This document shows positions 6,492 through 12,462 of a DNA stretch of 12,462 nucleotides, piece after piece. The notes below the pieces were generated by a model. That model was not told where the DNA came from. It saw nothing but the letters and a program-made list of their open reading frames with translations, and ran no database searches. Source of the DNA: Candidatus Sumerlaeota bacterium (GTDB taxonomy: Bacteria > Sumerlaeota > Sumerlaeia > MWCT01); the NCBI GenBank assembly GCA_026398545.1, contig JAPLSR010000329.1, forward strand, positions 1-12,462, given 5' to 3'. The translations under genes and the position numbers were made by a program. Position 1 is the stretch's first letter; each line of letters begins with the position of its first letter.

Positions 6492-6965
6492 GTGAAATTG
6501 ATGGCAAAATTACTCATTCCCAATGCCGGTGAGATATTTTCAGATATCTTTGTAACGCGCTTTGATAAAAAGATTCCGCATGTTTCAGTATATTCGCGGA
6601 TGGACCTGAAATACTATATGGCAAACAAAAAGAGCCGGCTGAAAAAGGCTTACCCCGCTCTTGATGACAGGGCTATTGACCGTCTCATTACTGAGGTGCC
6701 GGTGGTGGATTTTGCCCGCGACTTACAGAAGGATAAAATCCTCATCGGGAAAATCAGGCAGTGTTATACCAGTCACAACCGCGCTTTTCACTGGTGGTCC
6801 AGCGTGATAGATGTGGACGCTGTTCTTATGGACGCCGAGTCCGGCAAGCCTGTCTGGTCTGGCAATATCAGCCTGCGAAAAAAATTCCATTCCCAGTATA
6901 GCACCATGGAGGTGGCGGCAGACAGGCTCATCAACAGGATGAAAAAGGAATATTTTGATAAATAG
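6492..6965 (+). CDS. Hypothetical protein, CsgG/DUF799-like lipoprotein domain lacking its N-terminus
   Basis: Up to 157 residues from a GTG at 6492; an ATG at 6501 gives 154. No family is assigned with certainty. The pattern DKILIGKIRQ (81-90), then VIDVDAVLMDAESGKPVWSG (105-124), then a final helix, resembles small envelope lipoproteins built on the anticodon-binding-like fold seen in CsgG, TolB-N and GNA1162/DUF799 proteins. There GxV, a strand ending DaxsGexvWsg and a helix recur. Those proteins start with a lipoprotein signal and a first strand (like VAVLPF); here the frame is closed by TAA at 6474 and neither is present. No Shine-Dalgarno box is visible. The gene may be N-terminally truncated or frameshifted. 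It ends 8 bases before hslU and is probably co-transcribed with it. Confidence 0.55.
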   Translation: MKLMAKLLIPNAGEIFSDIFVTRFDKKIPHVSVYSRMDLKYYMANKKSRLKKAYPALDDRAIDRLITEVPVVDFARDLQKDKILIGKIRQCYTSHNRAFHWWSSVIDVDAVLMDAESGKPVWSGNISLRKKFHSQYSTMEVAADRLINRMKKEYFDK

Positions 6966-6973
6966 AAGAGTCC

Positions 6974-8395
6974 ATGAACAAAAACGACGATGATAAAGGG
7001 CTGACTCCAAGGCAGATTGTAGCCGAGCTGGATAAATATATTATCGGGCAGGACAGGGCAAAGAAACTGGTTGCCATCGCCCTGCGCAATCGGGCAAGAC
7101 GCCGCTGCCTCCATGAAGATATCCGTGAAGAGGTCTATCCCAAAAACATTATTATGATAGGACCCACAGGGGTGGGAAAAACGGAGATTGCCCGGCGCCT
7201 TTCCAAACTCGCCTACGCCCCCTTTGTCAAGGTGGAAGCCACAAAATACACAGAGGTGGGCTATGTCGGGAGGGATGTGGAAAGCATGGTCCGCGACCTC
7301 ACCGAGGTCGGCGTCAATTTGGTAAGAGAGGAAAAGACGTCCGAGATTCGCGGAAGGGCGGAGGAACGCGCCAGTGAAAGGCTCCTTGACCTTCTTCTCC
7401 CACCGCCGCCTCATCTCTCCCGCTCCGCGCGTCAGCGCAAAAAAGGCGGGGAGATTGTTTATGACATGGAAGGGCTCCCCGAAGAGGAAAAGGAGCGTTT
7501 CGAGCGGTGGCTCCGCACTCGCCAGAAGATTGAGCAGCAGCTCAATGATGGTCTTCTTGAGGAAAGGGATGTGGAATTTGAGATACAGGTTCAATCTGGA
7601 CCCATGGTCGAGGTCCTTGCAGGTGGACCCGGTCTTGAGGAGATGGGCATCGATGTCAAAGGTCTTTTTGAGAAGATGCTTCCTAAAAAGACAAAAAGTG
7701 TGAAGATGCCTGTGCGGGATGCCCGCCGCATCCTCACGGATGAAGAGGTGGAAAAACTCCTTGATATGGACAAGGTCATCAAGGAAGCCGTGCAGCGCGT
7801 GGAACAGTCCGGGATTGTATTTATTGATGAGATTGACAAGATTGCCGGTCGGGGAACGCCCGGACATGGACCCGATGTCTCCCGCGAGGGCGTCCAGCGC
7901 GACCTTCTGCCCATTATTGAAGGCTCAAAGGTTATAACAAAATACGGGATGGTCTCTACCGACCACATCCTTTTTATTGCGGCAGGCGCCTTTCATCAGA
8001 CAAAACCCTCTGACCTGATTCCCGAGCTACAGGGACGTTTCCCCCTGCGTGTGGAATTGAATGACCTTGGCGTGGAGGAATATCGTCGGATTCTAACGGA
8101 ACCGAAGAATTCTCTGACAAAACAGTACACGGCTCTCCTTGCAACTGAGGGGGTGAATGTCATTTTTACAACGGATGGGATTGATGAGATCGCCCGTTCC
8201 GCTTATGAGGTGAACCAGCGGATGGAGAATATCGGGGCGCGCCGCCTCTATACCATCATGGAACGACTCCTTGAGGATATCTCATTTGATGCGCCCCACA
8301 CTGATAATAAGGAGCTCACCGTTAATCGTGAATTTGTTCAGAACACCCTTTCCGGAATTATCCAGGATGAAGATTTGAGCAAATTTATTCTTTAA
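6974..8395 (+). CDS. hslU: HslU, AAA+ unfoldase of the HslUV protease
   Basis: HslU is a hexameric AAA+ ATPase that unfolds proteins and feeds them to the peptidase HslV in the cytoplasm. The 473 residues match the family (about 440-470). Visible landmarks are the IIGQD start of the ATPase fold (23-27), Walker A GPTGVGKT (63-70), the pore loop GYVG (96-99), the intermediate I-domain (about 110-243), Walker B IVFIDEIDKI (281-290), the arginine-finger region LQGRFPLRVEL (352-362), the sensor-2 stretch GARRLYTIMERLLED (421-435), and the C-terminal tail ending SKFIL, which docks between HslV subunits. The intact tail suggests a working HslV partner. The gene for HslV, usually directly upstream, is absent there; the preceding gene encodes an unrelated small protein. 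An AGAAGAG box precedes the ATG with short spacing. The stop overlaps the longest dxs reading by one base. Confidence 0.96.
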   Translation: MNKNDDDKGLTPRQIVAELDKYIIGQDRAKKLVAIALRNRARRRCLHEDIREEVYPKNIIMIGPTGVGKTEIARRLSKLAYAPFVKVEATKYTEVGYVGRDVESMVRDLTEVGVNLVREEKTSEIRGRAEERASERLLDLLLPPPPHLSRSARQRKKGGEIVYDMEGLPEEEKERFERWLRTRQKIEQQLNDGLLEERDVEFEIQVQSGPMVEVLAGGPGLEEMGIDVKGLFEKMLPKKTKSVKMPVRDARRILTDEEVEKLLDMDKVIKEAVQRVEQSGIVFIDEIDKIAGRGTPGHGPDVSREGVQRDLLPIIEGSKVITKYGMVSTDHILFIAAGAFHQTKPSDLIPELQGRFPLRVELNDLGVEEYRRILTEPKNSLTKQYTALLATEGVNVIFTTDGIDEIARSAYEVNQRMENIGARRLYTIMERLLEDISFDAPHTDNKELTVNREFVQNTLSGIIQDEDLSKFIL

Positions 8396-8399
8396 TGGC

Positions 8400-8403
8400 A
8401 GGA
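8400..8403 (+). promoter_or_regulatory. Ribosome binding site that fixes the dxs start
   Basis: AGGA at 8400-8403 lies 6 bases before the ATG at 8410. The earlier in-frame ATG at 8395, which overlaps the hslU stop by one base, has no purine-rich box within normal distance. The spacing favours 8410, although reinitiation at the TAATG junction could still use 8395. Confidence 0.55.
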
Positions 8404-8409
8404 ATTATC

Positions 8410-10338
8410 ATGATACACGAAAAGGTCAAAAACCCCGAAGACCTTAGAAAACTCAATATCGGGCAACTGAAAATCCTTGCCCAGGAAATCCGGCAGGAAA
8501 TCATACAGGTCATATCCGAGGTGGGTGGACATCTCGCCTCCTCACTTGGAACTGTGGAACTTACTATTGCCCTTCATTATGTCATGAACACCCCGCAGGA
8601 CAAGCTTATATGGGACGTGGGACACCAGGCTTATGCCCACAAGATTCTGACCGACAGGGGGGAGCGTTTTCATACCCTGAGGGAAATGGAGGGATTGAGC
8701 GGTTTTCTCAAGCGTCATGAAAGTGAATATGACGTCTTCGGCGCGGGACACGCCAGCACCTCACTTGCGGCAGCCTTCGGGATTGCCCGTGCCCGCGACC
8801 TCAAAAAGGAGGACTTTAAGGTTGTTGCCGTAATTGGCGACGGCTCAATGACCTGCGGGCTTGCCTATGAGGCGTTGAATTCCGCATCCGCTTTCGGAAC
8901 GGACTTCATGGTCATACTGAATGACAATGAGATGAGCATTGCCCGGAATGTCGGCGCCATCCCTAAGATGTTCAGCCGGTTCATATCGGATGAATGGTAT
9001 AATTACTCCAAGGTGAGACTGGAGGGAATGGTTAATCGACTCCGGTTCGGGCAACATAAAATCGGCGAGGGGATTGTGAAATTTTCCCACCGCGTTGAGG
9101 AGTTTGTGAAGGGTCTTATCGTTCCAGGTATCTTTTTTGAGGAGCTGGGATTTCGATATGTAGGACCGATTGACGGCCACAACCTGGATGTCCTTCTCCC
9201 GACCTTGAAGACGATTCTTAACTCCAAGGGTCCCCGCGTTCTCCATGTGATGACTATGAAGGGAAAAGGATACTCATTCGCTGAAAAGAACCCTGAGAAA
9301 TACCACAGCGCATCGCCATTTTTTATCGAGACCGGCGAACCTAAGCAGAAGGGTGGGCTGACTTTTACGGACGCCTTTGGCAGGGCAATTCTGGAGCAGG
9401 CGGAGAAGGATGAGCGCATTGTGGCAATCACGGCAGCAATGCCCGGCGGGACTGGTCTCAGTGAATTTGCTCAACGGTTCCCTCAGCGCTTTTTCGATTT
9501 TGGCATTGCGGAGAGCGCCGCCGTTATCGCCGCGGCAGGAATGGCATGTGAGGGATTGAAACCCGTTGTAGCCATTTATTCCACATTCCTCCAGCGGGCA
9601 TTCGACATGCTCGTTCATGATGTAGCGCTTCAGGGACTGCCAGTTGTCTTCGCCCTTGACAGGGGAGGCATAGTCGGACAGGACGGTCCCACGCATCACG
9701 GCACATTTGACCTCTCCTACCTGCGCATGATTCCAAATATGACAATCATGGCTCCGCGGAGTGAGGAGGAGCTGCGCAACGCCCTGGCAACGGCGCTGGT
9801 TCATGAAAATGGTCCCGTCGCCTTCCGATACCCACGCGGGGGGAGCGGTCTGAAAAATATAAATCTGGAGCGGCCTGTCCGGATTTTCAAAACAGGCAGG
9901 GGAGAATGGCTGCGCAATGGCGAGAAGGCGGTCATTATCGGTGCTGGAACCATGACGAATCACGCCCTTGAGGCGGCGGAACTCCTCGACCAGGAAGGGC
10001 TCCATGTAGCCGTGGCGGATGCGCGTTTTGTCAAACCGCTGGATGAGGATATGATTCTCCAGGCGGTCGAAAAGTATGACCGAATTTTTACCGTTGAGGA
10101 TAATACGGTGGCAGGGGGCTTTGGCTCGGCGGTTAATGAATTCCTCTCGAGCCGCGGCGTGGAAAAGTCATGCATAATGCTGGCATTGCCGGATATCTTT
10201 ATTGAACATGGCACTCCAACTGAGCTGTATGAAAAATATGGGCTCTCACCCGCACGCATCGCGGACAGCGTCAGGGCTGTTCTGAGGGCTGGACATGACC
10301 GAATTCCCTATCCGGCAGCCTCCTCCACAAAAATATGA
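8410..10338 (+). CDS. dxs: 1-deoxy-D-xylulose-5-phosphate synthase
   Basis: DXS condenses pyruvate and glyceraldehyde 3-phosphate to DXP with loss of CO2, using thiamine diphosphate. It is the entry step of the MEP isoprenoid pathway. The 642-residue length is normal. Visible are His41 in GGHLASSLG, the thiamine-diphosphate motif GDG at 143-145 ending at ILNDNEMSI, the KGKGY and YHSASPF active-site loop, the catalytic Glu368, IYSTFLQRAFD, Asp417 in DRGGIVGQDGPTHHG, and the phosphate-binding YPRGG with Arg476. The sequence next to the glutamate is odd: most DXS read AEQHAV, here AESAAV. All other catalytic residues I can recall are kept, so activity is expected. ATG 8410 is chosen for its AGGA box; ATG 8395 would add five residues and overlap the hslU stop. 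The gene sits 45 bases before tlyA. Confidence 0.96.
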   Translation: MIHEKVKNPEDLRKLNIGQLKILAQEIRQEIIQVISEVGGHLASSLGTVELTIALHYVMNTPQDKLIWDVGHQAYAHKILTDRGERFHTLREMEGLSGFLKRHESEYDVFGAGHASTSLAAAFGIARARDLKKEDFKVVAVIGDGSMTCGLAYEALNSASAFGTDFMVILNDNEMSIARNVGAIPKMFSRFISDEWYNYSKVRLEGMVNRLRFGQHKIGEGIVKFSHRVEEFVKGLIVPGIFFEELGFRYVGPIDGHNLDVLLPTLKTILNSKGPRVLHVMTMKGKGYSFAEKNPEKYHSASPFFIETGEPKQKGGLTFTDAFGRAILEQAEKDERIVAITAAMPGGTGLSEFAQRFPQRFFDFGIAESAAVIAAAGMACEGLKPVVAIYSTFLQRAFDMLVHDVALQGLPVVFALDRGGIVGQDGPTHHGTFDLSYLRMIPNMTIMAPRSEEELRNALATALVHENGPVAFRYPRGGSGLKNINLERPVRIFKTGRGEWLRNGEKAVIIGAGTMTNHALEAAELLDQEGLHVAVADARFVKPLDEDMILQAVEKYDRIFTVEDNTVAGGFGSAVNEFLSSRGVEKSCIMLALPDIFIEHGTPTELYEKYGLSPARIADSVRAVLRAGHDRIPYPAASSTKI

Positions 10339-10383
10339 CACAGGATTCCCCGTCTTTTAATCTCACCCTTTCATGGTTGAAAA

Positions 10384-11196
10384 ATGGAATCAAAAAAGGA
10401 ACGTCTTGACACAATTCTTGTAAAGCGGGGACTTGTTGAAAGCCAGGAAAGGGCGCGCCGCCTTATCCTTGCGGGACAGATTCTCGTGAAGGGAATTCCA
10501 CAGCCCAAGCCGGGAATGCAGGTGCGCCCGGATGTTGAAATTTCTCTGAAGGAGTCCCTTCAGAAATATGTGAGCCGCGGGGGATACAAGCTGGAGGCGG
10601 CGCTCAACCGGTTCGGCATCAATCCCGCCGGTTGTGTGTGCATGGATGTGGGCGCATCTACAGGCGGATTTACGGATTGCCTCCTGCAGAGGGGAGCTGT
10701 CAGGGTATATGCCATCGATGTTGGATATGGTCAGCTCCATTTCCGCCTGAGGAATGACCCCAGGGTGCTCCTCAGAGAGAGGGTGAACGCCCGCCTCCTC
10801 TCAGAGAAAGAGGTCCCTGAGCCGGTTGACCTGACAGTGATAGATGTTTCGTTCATCTCGCTTAAGCTGATTCTGCCGGCGGTGGCGAGGCTTCTTGTTC
10901 CGGGTGGAGTGGTCATTCCACTCATAAAGCCCCAGTTTGAGGCGGAAAGGAAAAAGGTTCCCAGAGGCGGTGTGGTCAAGGACAGGGATGTACACCGGCA
11001 GGTGCTGGAGGCGATGCTCGATGAGTTTGGAAGGATGGGCTGGCTCGTCCTTGGACTGATGCCATCGCCGCTTATGGGCACATCGGGGAATCGGGAGTAT
11101 CTGGCGCATATCAAACGTCCTATCCCTTTTGAGACGGCGTCGCCTCCGGACATAAATATTGAGAGTATCATTAAGGAAAATTCTGAAACCATTTGA
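10384..11196 (+). CDS. tlyA: TlyA-family rRNA 2'-O-methyltransferase (hemolysin A family)
   Basis: TlyA proteins methylate ribose 2'-OH groups of cytidines in 16S and/or 23S rRNA; the hemolysin name is historical. The 270 residues show the family layout. An N-terminal S4 RNA-binding domain runs from ERLDTILVKRGL (6-17) to about 60. The family signature YVSRGGYKLE follows at 62-71. An FtsJ-like methyltransferase domain starts with the SAM loop DVGASTGGFTDCLL (88-101). Asp154 (VIDVSFISL) and Lys182 (IKPQFE) fit the catalytic K-D-K set. The GNREYL stretch (235-240) is also typical. The start is ATG 10384; there is no clear Shine-Dalgarno box, and a TTG two codons earlier is the only near alternative. 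It follows dxs by 45 bases, a pairing seen in many bacteria, and precedes the PBP gene by 9 bases, so one operon is likely. Confidence 0.93.
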   Translation: MESKKERLDTILVKRGLVESQERARRLILAGQILVKGIPQPKPGMQVRPDVEISLKESLQKYVSRGGYKLEAALNRFGINPAGCVCMDVGASTGGFTDCLLQRGAVRVYAIDVGYGQLHFRLRNDPRVLLRERVNARLLSEKEVPEPVDLTVIDVSFISLKLILPAVARLLVPGGVVIPLIKPQFEAERKKVPRGGVVKDRDVHRQVLEAMLDEFGRMGWLVLGLMPSPLMGTSGNREYLAHIKRPIPFETASPPDINIESIIKENSETI

Positions 11197-11205
11197 ACTG
11201 ACCCG

Positions 11206-12462
11206 ATGTCGATAATATCTGCCGAATTTCAAGATCGCCTGCGTTTTGAAAAGCGGTTGAGGCTTCTCAAATGGCTCGCCATTTTTATCTTTCTTATTCT
11301 CGCCTCGCGTATGGCGCAATGGACAATCTTGCGGCATCGCCAATATTCTGAGCTGGCGCGGAATAATTATGTCCATCCCCAGCGCCTTGAAGCCCCGCGG
11401 GGGCAGATATTCAGTCGCGACGGAAAACCCCTTGCCGTTAATCGCCTGACCTATTCCATCTGGGTCAGCCCCTTTCGCCTCTCTAAAGAGGAAATGCACA
11501 AAACAATTGTCTATCTTGAGGATGTTCTCGGGCGGGATTTTTTAGAAAAGGAAAAGTCTGCGCTGGCGCTGCGTCCCCGCTGGAAGTGGCAACTGCTTGC
11601 CCGAAATCTACCCATGGAACTGGCGGCGCCAATCCTTGAACGAAAGTGGGAACTCCCCGGCATCCGCATCACGCCCGATTTTAAAAGATATTATCCGGAA
11701 GGCGCTGTCACTGCATCTGTCATCGGATATGTGGGACGCATTTCGCAGGAGAGGATGTCCTCATATATCGAGAAAGGATACACCCCTGATGACCTCGCGG
11801 GGGTTGCCGGTATTGAAAACTCGTATGAGGACCTGCTCCGTGGCGAGGCGGGGACGGAGATTGTTCAACGTGATGCCCACGGACGCTATGTGGACACACT
11901 TGAAACATCCCCCGCGGTGCCCGGACATGATTTATATCTCTCCCTTGACCTTGATTTTCAGAAGCTCGCATATTACAAACTGGAGGGACGCCACGGGGTT
12001 ATCATCGTCATGAACCCGGCAAATGGGAATGTCCTTGTCATGACCTGCTATCCCACCTATGACTCCAATGAGCCCGGGGCGCCTCCCAGACCCACCCGCC
12101 CTGTCTCCTATGTGAATAAGGCGATTCAGGAAAACTATCCGCCCGCCTCCACTTTCAAACTTGTAACAGCGATGGCGGGGCTTGATGCGGGAATCAATCC
12201 CCAGGAGGAATATGACTGTGAAGGCTCTTACATTTTGCCGGAGTGGGAAAAGCCCTTCATGTGCGAACTCCCGACAGGGCATGGGCGGATAAATATGAGG
12301 AACGCCATCAAGGAATCGTGCAATGTTTACTTCTATCAGATTGTAAGGAAGATAGGAGCGCCAAGGCTTTTGCAATGGGCAATCCTTTTCGGATATGGGC
12401 TGGAAACAGCCATCGACCTCCCCTTTGAGGTGGGTGGCAAGCTTCCTTTACAGTCTCCCGAT
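11206..12462 (+). CDS. mrdA: Class B penicillin-binding protein 2 (MrdA-like), 3' end missing
   Basis: The first 419 codons of a peptidoglycan D,D-transpeptidase; the gene leaves the window at its right edge. A short cytoplasmic start is followed by one membrane anchor (about 21-43). The dimerisation/pedestal region carries PQRLEAPRGQIFSRDGKPLA (58-77), the class B hallmark, then RYYPEG-ASVIGYVG (about 164-178) and GVAGIENSYEDLLRG (about 199-213), as in PBP2. The transpeptidase domain shows the SxxK box PPASTFKL with Ser315 as nucleophile and Lys318, and the SxN box SCN at 371-373. The KTG box lies beyond the window. The SCN and GIENSYEDLLRG features fit the elongation enzyme PBP2 better than the division enzyme FtsI. 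The ATG at 11206 starts 9 bases after the tlyA stop, without a clear ribosome box. The gene name is by family resemblance. Confidence 0.92.
   Translation, partial: MSIISAEFQDRLRFEKRLRLLKWLAIFIFLILASRMAQWTILRHRQYSELARNNYVHPQRLEAPRGQIFSRDGKPLAVNRLTYSIWVSPFRLSKEEMHKTIVYLEDVLGRDFLEKEKSALALRPRWKWQLLARNLPMELAAPILERKWELPGIRITPDFKRYYPEGAVTASVIGYVGRISQERMSSYIEKGYTPDDLAGVAGIENSYEDLLRGEAGTEIVQRDAHGRYVDTLETSPAVPGHDLYLSLDLDFQKLAYYKLEGRHGVIIVMNPANGNVLVMTCYPTYDSNEPGAPPRPTRPVSYVNKAIQENYPPASTFKLVTAMAGLDAGINPQEEYDCEGSYILPEWEKPFMCELPTGHGRINMRNAIKESCNVYFYQIVRKIGAPRLLQWAILFGYGLETAIDLPFEVGGKLPLQSPD

Noticed and set aside
6788..7867. A 359-codon minus-strand open frame opposite hslU
   Set aside because: It lies wholly antisense to a well-conserved hslU and the end of the gene before it. 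Its product has no domain logic, and long antisense frames are expected opposite codon-biased genes.
9274..10005. A 243-codon minus-strand open frame opposite dxs
   Set aside because: It is fully inside dxs, whose frame shows all catalytic motifs. The antisense product has low-complexity shadow composition and no ribosome box that I see.
11597..12013. A 138-codon plus-strand frame inside the PBP2 region
   Set aside because: It is an out-of-frame shadow of the PBP2 gene, whose frame is open from 11206 to the right edge and contains the SxxK and SxN motifs.

Overview
The window is protein-coding DNA from a bacterium with an envelope-rich gene content. It holds the start of a UvrD-type helicase gene, dut, a four-gene minus-strand cluster for surface or secreted products, and a plus-strand housekeeping block hslU-dxs-tlyA-PBP2. 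I see no tRNA, rRNA, CRISPR array, transposase or phage gene. The peptidoglycan enzyme PBP2, the MEP isoprenoid enzyme DXS and the HslU protease ATPase show a walled bacterium. The Pro/Thr-rich secreted protein and the GT-C/TPR fusion resemble what is often met in uncultured Gram-negative-type lineages, but the window does not fix a phylum.

Left part (1-845): a helicase gene runs off the left edge on the minus strand. It is divergent from dut, a complete dUTPase on the plus strand. The dut start is best placed at the ATG at 390, behind a GGAG box.

Middle part (859-6354, all minus strand, transcribed right to left): first comes a doubtful 55-residue small ORF. Then follow a polytopic GT-C glycosyltransferase with a C-terminal TPR block (GTG start), a secreted alpha/beta hydrolase, a secreted Pro/Thr/Ser-rich protein with a C-terminal globular domain, and a GT4-like glycosyltransferase with a coiled-coil plus membrane tail. 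The last three are joined by two 4-base ATGA stop/start overlaps, so they are probably translationally coupled. The set looks like a locus that makes and glycosylates a surface protein or glycan. An extended -10 promoter sits at 6470-6478. This cluster is the most likely place for something undescribed.

Right part (6492-12462, plus strand): a small hypothetical protein looks like a CsgG/DUF799-like outer-membrane lipoprotein domain that has lost its signal peptide. It is followed closely by hslU, dxs (1-base TAATG junction in the longest reading), tlyA, and a class B penicillin-binding protein (PBP2/MrdA-like) that runs off the right edge before its KTG motif. Notable points are the absence of hslV directly before hslU and a substitution beside the catalytic glutamate of DXS (AES-A-A instead of AEQ-H-A).

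No convincing intrinsic terminator was found; dut and the glycosyltransferase converge with only 13 bases between their stop codons.
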